NCBI GenBank assembly: GCA_030035585.1
Contig: CM057475.1
Coordinates: forward strand, 3,047,501 to 3,111,500
DNA: 64,000 nucleotides
Direction: 5' to 3'
Source of the DNA: Dugong dugon
Taxonomy: Eukaryota; Chordata; Mammalia; Sirenia; Dugongidae
The notes beneath the pieces were generated by a model that was not told the origin of the DNA, made no database searches, and saw only the letters and a list, made by a program, of their open reading frames with translations. Numbering within the stretch: position 1 is the stretch's first letter; the number at the start of each line of letters is the position of its first letter. The position numbers were made by a program, and so were the translations under genes. Shown here piece by piece: positions 45,845 to 57,599 of the stretch.

Positions 45845-46345
45845 TACTTAGTTGTTTTATTTTTAAAAGCTTTTGATAGAAGTGTGAAATACATATAGAA
45901 TGCATAAAACCAGTTTTAACCAGTTGCTGTCAAGTTGATTCCAACTCATGGAGACCCCATGTGTGTCAGAGCAGAACTGTGCTACTCTTTTCAATGGCTG
46001 ACTTTTTTTTGGAAATAGATTGCCAGGCCTTCTTACAGAGATGTCTCTGGGTGGGCTCGAACTTCTGGCCTTTCAGTTAGCAGCTTAGCCTGTTAACCAT
46101 TTGCACCATCCAAGGATTCCAGAATATATATAGAAAGATGCTTGTACCATAGTGTACAGTTGGTTGCATGGTCTCAAGCTGAACACATACATGTAAACAC
46201 CATCTAGATCAAAAAGCAGGCCATGGTCGTTCCCCGCAGGAGCTCCCCCACGAGGAACCACTGACTTCTAACAGCATAGATCAGGGTTCCCAGTTTTGTA
46301 CTTATACAGATGAAATCACGTAGTATTTAACTGGTCTTTTCACTT
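45845..46345 (-). mobile_element. L1 3' end, antisense, split by a SINE
   Basis: Left of the SINE: TTTTAAAAGCTTTTGATAG and GAAATACATATAGAATGC. Right of it: TGTACAGTTGGTTGCATGG, AACACCATCTAGATCAAAAA, GGAACCACTGACTTCTAACA and CAGATGAAATCACGTAGTAT, all antisense L1 3' phrases. Confidence 0.6.
45914..46119 (-). mobile_element. AfroSINE, type A
   Basis: AACCAGTTGCTGTCAAGTTG, CATGGAGACCCCATGTGTG, GATTGCCAGGCC, ending TTTGCACCATCCAAGGATTC. Lies inside the L1 3' end. Confidence 0.9.
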
Positions 46346-46359
46346 GTCTCCTTTCCCAG

Positions 46360-46470
46360 TTAGCCATGAGCTTTTTGAGGGCAGAGACTGGGTTTTTGTC
46401 TCCATGTCCTTGGTAGAAGTTCAACAATTGATGTTGGTGACTGAAAGAAGGAAGGAATGGACACATGTCA
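46360..46470 (+). mobile_element. L2 3'-end fragment
   Basis: CATGAGCTTTTTGAGGGCAG, AGACTGGGTTTTTGTCTCC, then TGGTGACTGAAAGAAGGAAG, the usual L2 3' order. Confidence 0.55.
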
Positions 46471-46775
46471 GTTTTCCAGTGCACAGGCATCGCTGGGACT
46501 TCACAGGGAGTCCGATGCCTGAGGAAGCAGTGGACACAGCTGGGCCACAGGTAGCTCTGTTCCTATCCAAATACTGAGGTGATCGAAGCACATGACTGCA
46601 GGTCGTTGAAGGGATTCTAGATTCAGAGGAAAACCCCTGGATTGTACTCAGAAGACCTTTGTTTTAGCAATGTGACATTCAAGTCTGACCTCTCTAAGCC
46701 TTGGTTTCTCCATGTAAAATGATGTATCACTAATGTCTAGTCTGTGGTGGTCAGCTAAGACAGGGCACATGCTGT

Positions 46776-46965
46776 TTTTGTTGTTAGTTGCCATGGAGTC
46801 TATTCCAACTCATGGTGACCCCATGGGTGCAGAGTAGAACTGCTCCAAAGGGTTTTCAAGGCCATGACCTTTCAGAAGCAGATCACCAGGTCTGTCTCCT
46901 GAGGTGCCTCTGAGTGGGCTCAAACTGCCAGCCTTTCAGCTAGTAGTCGAACGCTTAACTGTTTA
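46776..46965 (-). mobile_element. AfroSINE, type A
   Basis: TTTGTTGTTAGTTGCCATGG, CATGGTGACCCCATGGGTGC, GCAGATCACCAGGTC; the head end is cut at GCTTAACTGTTTAG. Confidence 0.88.
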
Positions 46966-47895
46966 GTCTCCATAAAAGACCAATTGTAAATGGAAAGTGT
47001 TGTTTTGTAAAAACTGTGCAAAGGGAATTCTTGAACAGGATCTGGATCTCATTGCTCGTGGGTGAGGCATCATTCCATCCTAAAGTAGCAGAGTGGGTGA
47101 AGACTAGGTGAAGGCAATTTTCATCTACACAAATAAACCAAGAATCTTTTCCCCAATGAACAGTATCAAGAGTAGGCTTGTTTGTCTATTTGTTTTGGGT
47201 TTTTGCCCTTAGAGAGAAATATCACACCCACCTTAAGTCCTTTTCTGATGTTCCAGCTAAAACTCCCATAGCCCTTAACCTGCATCTCTTACATAGTCCT
47301 CGCAACTCCAGAGTCTGCTTTAGGGGGTGCTTGTCTTAGGAGTTAAATTGTCACTTACTTGGGGCTGGATCCATGTCAGAGTCTGTATTTCTAAGTATCA
47401 GTCTCCACTTCACATCCACATTTCTTTGTTTGCACTGGGAGTTCAGCAACTACTTGAACAGAGTGTTTTGATGGGGAGAAGTGCCTAGAGGTCCTTGTCC
47501 CAGCAAAGTGTAGATGTGGTAGCTCTCCAGGGGATGATTCTCTGTGCCCTGAGGGCGAAGCCCAGCCCTCTTGCTGAGTGTTTTGGATTCGAGTTCTGCC
47601 TCCCCTCCAAATTCATCAGCACTCACTCTGGCCCACTGTCACCAGCAAAGATTGATGTCTCCATCCCAGCCACACCAACTAGATTCTATCTCTGCAGATT
47701 GTTAAGATACTCTCTCCCTGTATGCCCCACCCCACCCCACGTTCCAAGCTCCTCCTGTTATGAAGGACCTGTGCAGGTGGCCTCTCTTCTAGGAGGGCTT
47801 GCCCAGTTGGTTCTTTCACCCCATCCATTCCCCTCAGGTATCCCCTCGGCCCATTTGCTTTCTGCCATCAGATTACCCTCATCCTTTACTTACTA
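46966..47895. other. Unassigned non-coding DNA
   Basis: No repeat family recognised. A 133-codon plus frame (47495-47896) is Pro/Ser/Leu-rich without a domain. Confidence 0.4.
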
Positions 47896-48103
47896 GAGGA
47901 GTCCCTGGGTAGAGCAAATTGTTAATGAGCTTGACTGCTAATTGAAAGGCTGGAGGTTCAAGTCCATCCACAGGTGCCTTAGAAGAAAAGCCTGGCTATC
48001 TGCTTCCAAAAAATCAGCCATTGCAAGCCCTATGGAGCACAGTTCTACTCTGACATACACAAGGTCATCAAGAGTCAGAATCAACTCAACAGCAAATGGT
48101 TGG
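47896..48103 (+). mobile_element. AfroSINE, type A
   Basis: GGAGTCCCTGGGTAGAGCAA, GTTCAAGTCCATCCACAGG, AAAATCAGCCATTGCAAGCC, tail GGTCATCAAGAGTCAGAATC. A TTACTTA repeat on both sides may be part of its duplication. Confidence 0.9.
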
Positions 48104-48201
48104 TTACTTATTCGATTTTCTCTCCCACTGGCCTAAGAGCAGCTCAGTTTGTGTCCTTCCAGGCTGTCTCCCCAGCAGAGGACCTAGACTTCCCCTGACA
48201 T

Positions 48202-48411
48202 GTTGTTGTTGTTATTAGGTGCAGTTGAGTCAATTTTGACTCATAGTGAGTCCACGTGACAGAATAGAACTGCTCCATAGGGTTTTTTAGGCTGTGACCT
48301 TTCGGAAGCAGGTTGTTAGGCCTTTCTTCCAAGGTACCTCTAAGTGACTTCTAACTGCCAACCTTTTGGCTAGTAGTCAAGTGTTCAACCGTTTATGCTA
48401 CTCAGGAATTC
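48202..48411 (-). mobile_element. AfroSINE, type A
   Basis: TGTTGTTGTTGTTATTAGG tail complement, GACTCATAGTGAGTCCACG, TTTCGGAAGCAGGTTG, ending TTTATGCTACTCAGGAATTC. About 100 bp from a forward copy, forming an inverted SINE pair. Confidence 0.9.
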
Positions 48412-49264
48412 CCTTAAGTGTATCCCTAGGATCCTTATATCCTTCCTCCAGGAACACCTCCAGCACCCACTCCTCTTAGAAATCTCTCCTTTTCCTGAAT
48501 CCAGGGTCATCCACTTCTGGTGCCACTTATATTTACTAGCTTGTGGATTCTTATATCCATGCTCTGCCACTTGGCTATGTCACGTATAAAGTCATCACTT
48601 CACTTGATTTACCTCAATATCCTTGCCTGTAGAATGGAGATAATGATTTTATCAACTTCACAAGGTCACTGTGACACAAATGAAATAACATCTCCAAAGT
48701 TCCACAAATATACCAAGGGGTGGGGGTGTGGTGTGCATGTTCTTGGAGCTCCCAGGGGCCTGTTGCAGAGTCTCGACCCAGGAAACACTTTGAACTTGAA
48801 GGAGAATGAATGGAGTTTGTGCATGCCATTTTCTGGGCTGGAAACCAGTGTTCCAGATGGATTCACCATCTGTTGTCTTTGGACAAAGCTTGTCATCATG
48901 TTGGCCTTACACTTTCTCTTACCAGAACCTTTCCTTAAACAAGAGGCTGCCAGATGACGAAGTCACACTGCACACACAGCTTGACTCCCTCGAGCCCCTC
49001 TGAGCTGATAACGGTAGGCCTAGGATCCATTTACTTTGGATTTCTTGTGTGCCTATGTTACTGGCCTTGCTAGATTATAAGATTCTTGACCAGAGGAATG
49101 AGGTCTTCTTTTCTTTTGCTTCTCTCCTCAGAGACTAGTTAATCATAGAAATGCACAATTTCCCACTCAGATATCTGTCTTATACTCATAGGAACTAGGC
49201 CAATGTGCTTACCCACCTTACCCGTCTTCTGACCTCATTACCAACTGTGATTTGGGGCCTTTTG
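48412..49264. other. Unassigned DNA with MIR and L2 3' scraps
   Basis: 48560-48700 is MIR-like, sense (CTCTGCCACTTGGCTATGTC, TTGCCTGTAGAATGGAGATA). 49060-49150 is like an L2 3' end (GATTATAAGATTCTTGACC). The remainder is not recognised. Confidence 0.5.
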
Positions 49265-49471
49265 AGGAGTTCCTGGGTGGTGCAAATGGTTAACACCCTT
49301 GGCTGCTAATCAAAAAGCTGGAGGTTTGAATCTATCCAGAGGCTCTTGGGAAGAAAAGCTTAGCAATCTACTTCCAAAAAGTTAGCCATTGAAAGCCCTA
49401 TAGAGTACAGTTTTACTCTGACACACATGGGGTCACCATGAGTCAGAGTTAACTCAATGGCAAAAGTTGTT
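49265..49471 (+). mobile_element. AfroSINE, type A
   Basis: GGAGTTCCTGGGTGGTGCAA, GGTTTGAATCTATCCAGAGG, GGGGTCACCATGAGTCAGAG, followed by a run of T. Confidence 0.92.
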
Positions 49472-50376
49472 TTTTTTTTTTTTTAAGAGAAAGACAATTG
49501 TAAAAGAAAATCATGTTAGAAATCTCTAAACTGCCCTAAACATATAGTTTATAAAAGAGTAAAATGAGACAGCAGCATGAGACAGGTGAGGAATTGTTCT
49601 AGGGGCCCGAGGTCTCTGGGTTATGCAGGCCCTACACAAAGCTAAAGTTTCATGGCATTGAGCTGAGGTTCACAGGCATCAGGGAAAGCATCATGTCATT
49701 TGGGAAACCCTCACCAGAATGAATATGATGATCCCGGAGCAGCCTTCATGGATGTGCGACCTGGGTACTTGTACAGGACCCCGCGATCTGAAAGGTCTCG
49801 TACTTGCTTTAATACGTTGCAGTCACCATCTTGAAATTCTTAGTAATTTTTTAAGCAAGGGGTCTCGCATTTTCACTTTGCACTTGTACCCAAAAATTAT
49901 TTAGCTGGCCCCAGACCTCTCAGAATGTCCTTAGGTGGATCCCAGGCATATGACTTTTGGGGAAAGGCAGGCAAGTGACTCAGCTGATGAACAATCCTGG
50001 TTAGGAATGGCTGACACAGACTCATGGTGGAAATTTCCATCATTGCTCATGGCTTCCTTAAGGACACCTGCCTGCTAAGACTTTGCTGTGATTTCACTTG
50101 CTCCTCTGTCAGTACTCAAAGTAAGCAAGGAAAGAATGATTTTGAGTATGTCTTGCAGTTCACTGTCACTAAATTAAGAAGCAGGATGCTATGAAATAAC
50201 TTGTCTCTTCTGAGAGTTCATGCTGTTGCCCGGGCTCCACAATGCACAGCTGTGTGGCCCATAGTGGGCCTTGGTTAACTTTTGTTTCCAAATATTACAT
50301 AACTCTTTACAGTTTCCTGATGAAATTTCAATTCTATTCTTTTTGCATTTTAATAACAATCCTATGTATTATTCTC
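49472..50376. other. Unassigned non-coding DNA
   Basis: No repeat family or coding domain recognised. Confidence 0.4.
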
Positions 50377-51250
50377 CACCACCTGTCTGTCAGTTTGTTG
50401 TACTGTGGTGGTGTGCACATTGGTATGATGCTGGAAGCTATGCTGCTGGTATTTCAAATACTAGCAGATCACCCATGGTGGACAGGTTTCCGTGGAGCTT
50501 CCAGACTAAGACAGACTAGGAAGAAAGGCCTAGAAAGCTGTTTCCAAAAAATATCCAATGAAAACCCTATGGATTACAACAGAATTTGTCCAATATAGTG
50601 CTGGAAGATGAGCCCGCTGGGTTGGAAGGCACTCAAAATGCACAGTGGCTGCAACAACGGACTTGAGCATACTAAAAATTGTGAAAATGGCACATGATTG
50701 GTGTGATGGTTAATGTTATGTGTCAACTTGGCTGGTCTATGATTCTCAGTGGTTTGTCAGACACTATGTAATCACCTTCCATTTTGTGATCTGAGGTGAG
50801 CAGCCAATCAGGTGAAAGGCGAGTTTCCTTGGAGTGTGTCCTGCCTTCAGTATATAAATGGACGTTCTGGCAAAACTCGCTCTCTTTCTCGACCCTTCAG
50901 TCTTCTTGTTGCCTGACCTCTGGTTCTTGGAATGTAAGCCTGCAGAAGTCTCTGGCCTGCCACTCGACTTGCAGATTTTAGGTTTTTCAGCCCCTGCAAC
51001 CACGCGAGTCAGCAGAGGTCTTTGGTTTGTCACTTGACCCATGGATTTGGGACTTGCCAGCCCTGACAATTGGATGAGTCATTTCCTCACAATTGCAAAA
51101 GCCATTTCCTTGAAATGAATTTCTCTCCATGTATATTTATATACGCTCCACTTATTTTACTCCGCTAGAGAACCCAAAGTAAGACAACTGGGCAACGCTA
51201 AGTGCTGTTATACATAAGGTTGCCATGAGTTGGAGCCAACAACAATATAT
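50377..51250 (+). mobile_element. Non-autonomous RTE-derived element, split by an LTR
   Basis: Left part 50377-50701 (CACCACCTGTCTGTCAGTTT, GAGCTTCCAGACTAAGACAG, GGTTGGAAGGCACTCAAAAT). Right part 51187-51250 (CTGGGCAACGCTAAGTGCTG, GGTTGCCATGAGTTGGAGCC, CAACAACAATA). Removing the LTR and one TSD copy restores a continuous element ending in the RTE tail. Confidence 0.88.
50702..51186 (+). mobile_element. ERVL solo LTR
   Basis: 485-bp LTR from TGTGATGGTTAATGTTATG to AAAGTAAGACA. It has a TATATAAATGG promoter-like box (about 50850) and the GCTAGAGAACCCAAAGTAAG end. The 5-bp flanks ATTGG (50697-50701) and ACTGG (51187-51191) match at four of five positions. Same family as the LTRs of the provirus at 54-63 kb. 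Confidence 0.92.
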
Positions 51251-51269
51251 TATTCTGATGATGTTTAAA

Positions 51270-52430
51270 GCCCCGTACCATTGCTGAGTTGCACAGCTGT
51301 CAGAAGAGACTTGCCTCTGCCTTTATAGAGCTTGGGGTCTAGTGGGGAAGATGACCATGTATCAAATGTATCCACAAAACAAAAAGCAGGGTGATGCGTA
51401 TTGGAAGAGGGGGAGCCCAGGACTACATAGGTGGAGAAAATGGTGCTCGTCTGGGTGCTCAGGATGGGAGGGTTCAAATGGAGCCTCAAAGATGAGTAAT
51501 GTCTAGGTGTATGGGCATGGGCCACAGCTGAGCATTGCCAACAGAGATAATAGTAATCCTTGAGGCCTACAGAAGGCACGTCTGAGGACATCCCATGTAC
51601 CGGAGAGCAGGGTGTGTTGGGAAAGTGGGAGGAGATGAGACTGGAGATATATGCAGAGAACAAAGTCTGGAGAGAGGAGGCTCTACAAGCTCCATTCATT
51701 CTGCTTCACACTCAATGTCTGTCTTTGGCCAAGATTCTGGAATAAGCATGTAGGAGCTTCAAGTTCATAGGGCAATAGCTGAAGGGGGAAGCTACTGAAA
51801 AGCTAAAGAAGTGATATAATCTGACATACACTTTCAGAGGACACTCAGGCTGCAGAGTGGAGAGTGGGCTTTATGTTGGGATGGGAGTTAGGGAATGGAG
51901 AAGTAAGGAAATGTGGGCTTCTGGGTTTCAGAAAATTGACATCTTCAAGAGTCTAATGAGGTGGCTTGATCCAGGGTGGTGGCAGTGAGAATAATGAGTG
52001 ACATAGATTCCATCTATGTGTAGGAACCAGGGTTTGAAGACAGTTTGTGTAAGGAGTCAGAGAGCAGGGTAGTCAGGGATGGCGGCTGCTCTATCAGGGA
52101 GCTGTGTGGATGGATACCTGGTCATCTCTGAGAGGAGGATCACTCTAAGAGAAGCAGGTTTGTAGGGAGGGGAAGTGTTACAAGTTTGATTTGAAAAGGC
52201 TGAGTCTGGTTCCTGTGAGACACTCAATGAGACTGTCCCACAAGCAGCTCAGTAGTTCATGGACAGGATCTAAGATTTGGGAGTAATCAGCAGATGGGTG
52301 TAATTAAAGCCATGGGAGCAGTCGAGTGTGTCCAGAAAGAGCATGGACAGTGGAAAGAAGAGGAAGCCAGGTCAGAACCCTGAGGAGCACTAACCCTCGT
52401 GGGTGAGTGATGAAGGAAAGTGGAAAAGTT
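51270..52430 (-). mobile_element. L2 LINE, antisense
   Basis: Purine-rich plus strand in the order of an antisense L2: TTTATAGAGCTTGGGGTCTA, GGGTGGTGGCAGTGAGAATA, TTGGGAGTAATCAGCAGATG with AATTAAAGCCATGGGAGCAG, and CAGAACCCTGAGGAGCACT. The complement at 52275-52300 is where the Y-A-D-D box of L2 RT should be; it is no longer intact. Confidence 0.65.
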
Positions 52431-52539
52431 TCTGGATTCTTTATAAGATTTTCATTTCACTCTTTACTGAAATGTCAGCTGATGCCCTTTAGACTCTTGA
52501 CTCCTCTTGCTGGGACCTACTTGCCTCCAAAGCTTAAAC

Positions 52540-52888
52540 TGGCCCCAGTGTCTTCCAACTGTTTCTTCTCATTTTGAGTTGTGCCACATTAGAAAATGAA
52601 GGTCCCAAAAGCATTGCTCCATCCATGTCATTAATGTTGACTCTATTTTGATGAGGCAGCTCCTCCTCAGTCATATTTTCAGTGCCTTCCAACCTGAGGG
52701 GCTCATCCAGCACTATATGAGACAATGTTCTGCTGATATTCATAAGGTTTTCATTGCACTGGCCATTTTTTTTTTTAGAAGTATATCGCCAGGTCCTTCC
52801 TCCTAGTCTGTCTTAGTCTGGAAGCTCTGCTGAAACCTGTCCACCATAGGTGACACTACTGGTATTTGAAATACCAGTGGGATAGCTT
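52540..52888 (-). mobile_element. Non-autonomous RTE-derived element, antisense
   Basis: GGGGCTCATCCAGCACTATAT, GTATATCGCCAGGTCC, GAAACCTGTCCACCATAGG, AAATACCAGTGGGATAGCTT, as in the copies at 6.5 and 12.6 kb. A further block, CCCAAAAGCATTGCTCCATC with GAGGCAGCTCCTCCTCAG, is not seen in the others and suggests a longer master. Confidence 0.75.
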
Positions 52889-52892
52889 GAAT

Positions 52893-53280
52893 GAATGACT
52901 AAGGAAGACCAGAGAAGAATTGATGCATTTGAATTATGGTGTTGACAAAGAATATTGAATATATCACAGACTGCCAGCAGAACGAACAAGTCTATCTTGG
53001 AAGAAGTACAGCCAGAGTGCTTTCTGGAAGCGAGAGTGGTGAGACTTCATTTCACATACTTTGGACATGTTATCAGGAATTACCAGACCCTGGAGAAGGA
53101 CATCATGCTTGGTAAGGTAGAGGGCCAGCAAACGAGAAGACCCTGAACAAGATAGATTGACACAGTGGCTGCAAAAATGGGCTCAGGCATAGCAAGGACC
53201 AGCCAGTGTTTGTTCTGTTGTACACAGGGTCACTTTGAGTTGAAAATGACTCAATGGCACCTAATAACAACAACAACAGT
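52893..53280 (+). pseudogene. RTE LINE 3' fragment (end of RT ORF)
   Basis: Sense RTE end: GAAGACCAGAGAAGAATTGA through CTTTGGACATGTTATCAGG, GGAGAAGGACATCATGCTTG, to the tail CCTAATAACAACAACAACAG. The frame 52955-53146 carries the L-H-F-T-Y-F-G-H-V motif of RTE/BovB proteins and then a stop. It abuts an antisense RTE-derived copy. Confidence 0.82.
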
Positions 53281-54112
53281 GTCTACCAGTAGGAGACCAT
53301 CTAATTCAGTGGTCCCAGACCCAGAAGTCCCTTTAGCACATTTTGTTTTTCTCCTGGAATGTCAAGGAATATGACAACTATCATGAGCAAATATTATAGT
53401 CAAGATTGCTGCACTTGTGATTAGAAAAATGCCTAACACATAGTAGTCACTAAATAAATATGTGATGAATCAATGAATACATGCTTAAAAATCTTAGCTA
53501 TTTCCAAGGTAAAACTAACTTATGCTTGAATAGGTTCTGGGCACATCATTTCCTTCCTCTGGATCTGAGAAGCTCTGAATTGGTCCAGTCATCTGTTCTT
53601 CCTGTCTGGGGTTTAAATTTCTCATAGGAGCTATTTCCCCTTGACACTGAAGTACAAATATGGCTACTTTAAATTATAGCATAGAAAAGAAGACATGGAG
53701 TAAAAACTCAAGACCAATTGGTATAGACAAAATGCATCTGAAGAAATAAAACGTCTTTACTTTTACATTTATATTTTTATACATTAGGCTTGCATAATGT
53801 ATCAAATAATTAGTGATTCTTGCCCCACCCACTACCCAGGGGAAATAAAAGAAAAACACTTTCATAAATTGAGGTAAAAAATCATGACAACTGTGTTGGC
53901 TAAGAGGAAACTACACCTAAATAAGATGACATCTGCGTACCTTGAATCTGCATCCTTGCCTTGACTGGGAAGGAAGACCATATAAAGTAGAATACACTCA
54001 TTTAGAGGGGAGATGATCCTTTATTCACCTTTTGGAGGCAGGGCAAGGGCAGCAGGAAGTCAAGAGTGATCTGACCTTGGTGCTGACTTCAGGAGTCACT
54101 GTAAATTCCTTA
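53281..54112. other. Unassigned DNA with a MIR/L2 3' scrap
   Basis: GCCTAACACATAGTAGTCAC with TAAATAAATATGTGATGAAT at 53430-53475 is an old MIR/L2 3' end. The rest is unrecognised, AT-rich from 53640. Confidence 0.4.
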
Positions 54113-54117
54113 CTAGG

Positions 54118-54787
54118 TTTGATGGTTAAAGTTGTGTGTCCACTTGTCTGGGCCATGATTCTCAGTGGTTTGACTGTTATGATGTAGTTGGCAGTTATGT
54201 AATGATGTAATCACCTCTATGATGAGATATGCTATGAGCAGCCAATCAGTTGAAAGAGAGTTTCCTTGGGGATGTGGCCTGCATCCAATGTATATGGACT
54301 TTCTGGCAAAGCTGGCTGGCTTTTGCTTACTCTGGATCCAGCATTCAGCTAGTCATCATCTGACTTCTGATTCCTGGGACTTGAGCCAGCAGCCTGCTGC
54401 CTGACCTGCTAATCTTGGGTTTGTCAGCCCCTGAGCTACATGAGTCAGGCGAAACCTCCAGCCTGATGCCTGACCTATGGACTTGGGACTTCCCAGCCTC
54501 TACAACAGTGTGAGCCATTTCCTTGAGATAAATGTCTCTCTCTACATATATTTATCTATTTATACTTACATAAACTGAAAACCAAACCCATTGCCATAGA
54601 GTCAATTCTGACTCTTAGCTACCATATAGGACAGAGTAGAACTGCCCATAGTATTTCCAAGGGGCTGCTGGTGGATTCAGACTGCTGACTCCCAGTCTTA
54701 ACCACTACACCAGCAGGGTTCCATATATACACATACACACACACATGCTTCACTGGTTTTCTTCTCTAGAGAACCCAACCTAAGACA
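54118..54787 (+). mobile_element. ERVL 5' LTR
   Basis: From TTTGATGGTTAAAGTTGTG to GAACCCAACCTAAGACA. It is 670 bp because a SINE sits near its 3' end; without it the length is about 530, close to the 485-bp solo copy at 50.7 kb. Repeats the phrases GCAGCCAATCAGTTGAAAG and GACTTTCTGGCAAAGC found in all four ERVL LTRs of the window. Confidence 0.92.
54581..54721 (-). mobile_element. AfroSINE, type B, inside the 5' LTR
   Basis: Reverse copy: AACCAAACCCATTGCCATAG, CATATAGGACAGAGTAGAAC, CTTAACCACTACACCAGCAG. It interrupts the LTR between its TTTATCTATTTATAC and ATATATACAC parts, so it is younger than the provirus. Confidence 0.9.
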
Positions 54788-54789
54788 TT

Positions 54790-54804
54790 TGGTACCGAGA
54801 GTGG
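54790..54804 (+). other. Retroviral primer-binding site
   Basis: TGGTACCGAGAGTGG lies two bases after the 5' LTR, as expected for the site where a tRNA starts minus-strand synthesis. It resembles the complement of a tRNA-Leu 3' end, which is what names ERV-L. Confidence 0.8.
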
Positions 54805-55986
54805 TTCTAGTGAAACAAATTGTAAGGATGAGTTTTCTAAATTGGTTCTCAAGTCTGGTTAGTCTTAAAGATGTTGATGACACTGCTTCCAGTAGTAAAG
54901 AGGGCACTGCTGATCCATGGCATGAGGTGGCTATAGAAATACACAAAATATCACCACCAATAGATCAAGTATTGGTGAGAGGCGAGGCTCTGGGTAATCA
55001 CATGTTTGATACTTTTCTACAATTTTGTCAGAATGAGAAGTATAAACAAGCTGGTTGGTTGGTCCTACTTTTGTTAGACAAAGTGATGAAAGAAAGATAT
55101 GCGCTCGGGGTTTCGGAGTCAAAGCTCAAGTGTCACATAAATGACCTCAAAATTTCCACTTGTGCCCTGAAAGAGAGCCTTAGTTCTCCGAGTAACAGAG
55201 CTGATATTGCTGAAAAACAAACCCAGAGTTTTACTGTAAGAGTGGCCAATTGACTTCCCAACCTAGAATGGTGTCTGAAGTTAAAGTGAGGGCATTGATT
55301 GCCAAGAAATGGAATCCTGAAACTTGGGGTGGGGCCATATAAGCATATAATCAGGAAGCTGGGGACATTCAGCCCCTAAATTCTGTTGAATCACTCCTGC
55401 CAAAAAAACCCATTAGTCCCCCCACCCCCATCTGATGAGATTAACTCAGCTGTTTCTGAAAAGCCTTTGAGATACTGCTTGGGACAGTATCTGAGTCATT
55501 GCCTGGGGCATAACCTGGGACAGATGCCTTACAAGACATTACTGAATGCCCTCAGAACACATCCTCACCACCCATTTTTCTTCTAGATCTGTAACTAGAC
55601 TTAAGTCTCAGTGAGTCTCAAAAGGTGAAGCACAAAGTGTGACCCAGAAGGAGGTATGCTATGCTCCAAAAGAAGTGCTTGACTTTTCTAATATGTACAA
55701 GCAGAAACTTGGGTAATATATTTGGGAATGGCTATTAAGGGTGTGGGATAATGGTGCAAGGAACATAAAGTTGGATCAGTTTGAGTTTATTGATATGTGC
55801 CTACTAAGCACAGATTCTTTATTCAGTGTTTCAGCTTGAGAGGTTAGGAAAGGGTCTAATAGTGTATTTGGTTGGTTCTCTGAAGCATGGATTATGCAGT
55901 TGCCTATACTATGTCAAGCTGAAGTATCAGACCTGCCTTAGTATACTGTAGAAGAAGGTATCCAAAGGCTTAGGGAAACTGGCATG

Positions 55987-56475
55987 TGAATTGTGTCCCC
56001 CAAAAAATGTGGGTAGCAACTTGGCTAGGTCATGATTCCTAGTATTGTATGATTGTGTTATCTGATGTGATTTTCTTATGTTTTGTAAACGCTACCACTA
56101 TGATGAGATTATATGTGATCTCCTCATGTGTTATAAATTCTTTCACTGTGATGAGGTTATACTGATGAGGTTGACAAGATTAGTGTCTTAATGCAATCTC
56201 TTTTGAGATATAAAAGAGAGAAGCGAGCAGAGACACATGGGAACCTCATACCACCAAGAAAGCAATGCTGAAGTTCCTGCACAGAGAAGCTCCCAGACCA
56301 AAGGAAGACTGATGACATGGACTTTCCTCCAGAGCCGCTAGAGAAAGTGTTCCCCTGGAGCTGATGCCCTGAATTTGGACTTGTAGCCTACTGGACTGTT
56401 AAGAAATAAACTTCTCTTTGTTAAAGCCATCCACTTGTGGTATTTCTGTTGGAGCAGCACTAGATGACTGAGACA
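55987..56475 (+). mobile_element. MaLR-type solo LTR inside gag
   Basis: TGAATTGTGTCCCCCAAAAA to AGATGACTGAGACA, 489 bp, with an ATGAGATTATATGTGATC direct-repeat region and the GTTAAAGCCATCCACTTGTG end. Flanked by an exact GCATG at 55982-55986 and 56476-56480. Confidence 0.94.
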
Positions 56476-56744
56476 GCATGTTAGAGTGGATTTACCAGTT
56501 TAGGCTCATAGACCCACATATAAAGTACCCAGAGGACACATCTTTTACCACAACGGTGAGGAATAAATTTGTGAAGGGGGCTCCAGCATCCTTGAAGACT
56601 ACTGTAATTTCTATTTTATTTAAGTCAGATTTGACGGTGGGAGCTCCCCTAACTGAATTAAGACACCTAATTACAATGGGGCTCATTGGATCCTGTGGTG
56701 ATAGGGACCAAGTAGCAGCACTCAATCAACAAAAACAAGGTGGG

Positions 56745-57248
56745 AGTCTTAGTTATCTAGTGCTGCTATAACAGAAATACCACAAGTGGATGGCTTTAAC
56801 AAACAGAAATTTATTTTCTCATTGTCTAGGAGGCTAGAAATTCAAATTCTGGGTGCCAGCTCCCAGGGAAGACTTTTACTCTCTGTCGGTTCTGGGAAAG
56901 ATGCTTGTCATCAGTGTTTCCCTGGAATAGGAGCTTCTCAGTGCAAAGACCCCAGGGCAGGCTCTGCTCCCAGCACTTCCTTCTTGGTGGCATGAGGTCC
57001 TTTTCCTCTCCGTTTGATTCTTTCTTTTATATGTCAAAGAGATTGACTCAGGATACAACCTAATCCTGATTATGCCTCATTAACATAACTGCCTGTAATC
57101 CTGCCTCATTAACATCAGAGAGGTTAGGATTTACAACACATAGGGTAATCACATCAGATCACAAAATGGTGGACAATCACATAACAATGGGAATCATGGC
57201 CTAGCCAAGCTGACACACATTCTGTGGGACACAGTTCAATCCATAACA
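56745..57248 (-). mobile_element. MaLR-type solo LTR inside gag, antisense
   Basis: AGTCTTAGTTATCTAGTGC to TTCAATCCATAACA, 504 bp, the complement of the same LTR family. 5-bp flanks GTGGG (56740-56744) and GTGGA (57249-57253). Confidence 0.93.
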
Positions 57249-57599
57249 GTGGATGTGGTTACCGCAATGGACAAGGGGAGTCAAAGTAGTAATCAGAATA
57301 GTCTGACTCATATGGACTTATGGCATTGGCTACTTTGTCATGGTGTCCCTAGGAGTGAAATAGATGGGAAACCTACTAAATATTTGCTTGATCTGTACAA
57401 GCAGAAGAATTCTAGCTCAAGTGAAGGGCAATCTAACTTGAATCACCAGAATAGAGTCATGCCCCCTCAATCAATTCTGAGAGATGATTGAGTTTACAGA
57501 CCCATAATCCCTTGAATGAAGGGGATGCCAGGTCTTCTTGATGAAGGACCCCACTACACTGACAAAAATTTATACTGTTAATCTTTCTCCCAGCCTTCC

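Larger units (their letters stand above)
54829..57491 (+). pseudogene. ERVL gag remnant, interrupted
   Basis: The first piece (to 55253) stays open for about 140 codons and is the N-terminal ERVL gag region. Its frame then breaks repeatedly. After the first MaLR LTR a capsid-like piece is open at 56478-56771; after the second, a C-terminal piece at 57249-57491. The coding text runs continuously across both LTR insertions once one TSD copy is removed. No intact zinc-knuckle could be pointed out. Not functional. Confidence 0.75.

Noticed and set aside
54789-55253. A 154-codon frame as a possible domesticated gag gene
   Set aside because: It matches the start of ERVL gag, but it is followed by stops and two LTR insertions in the rest of gag. 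A 140-codon open stretch in one copy is no proof of selection. A dN/dS test across species would be needed.
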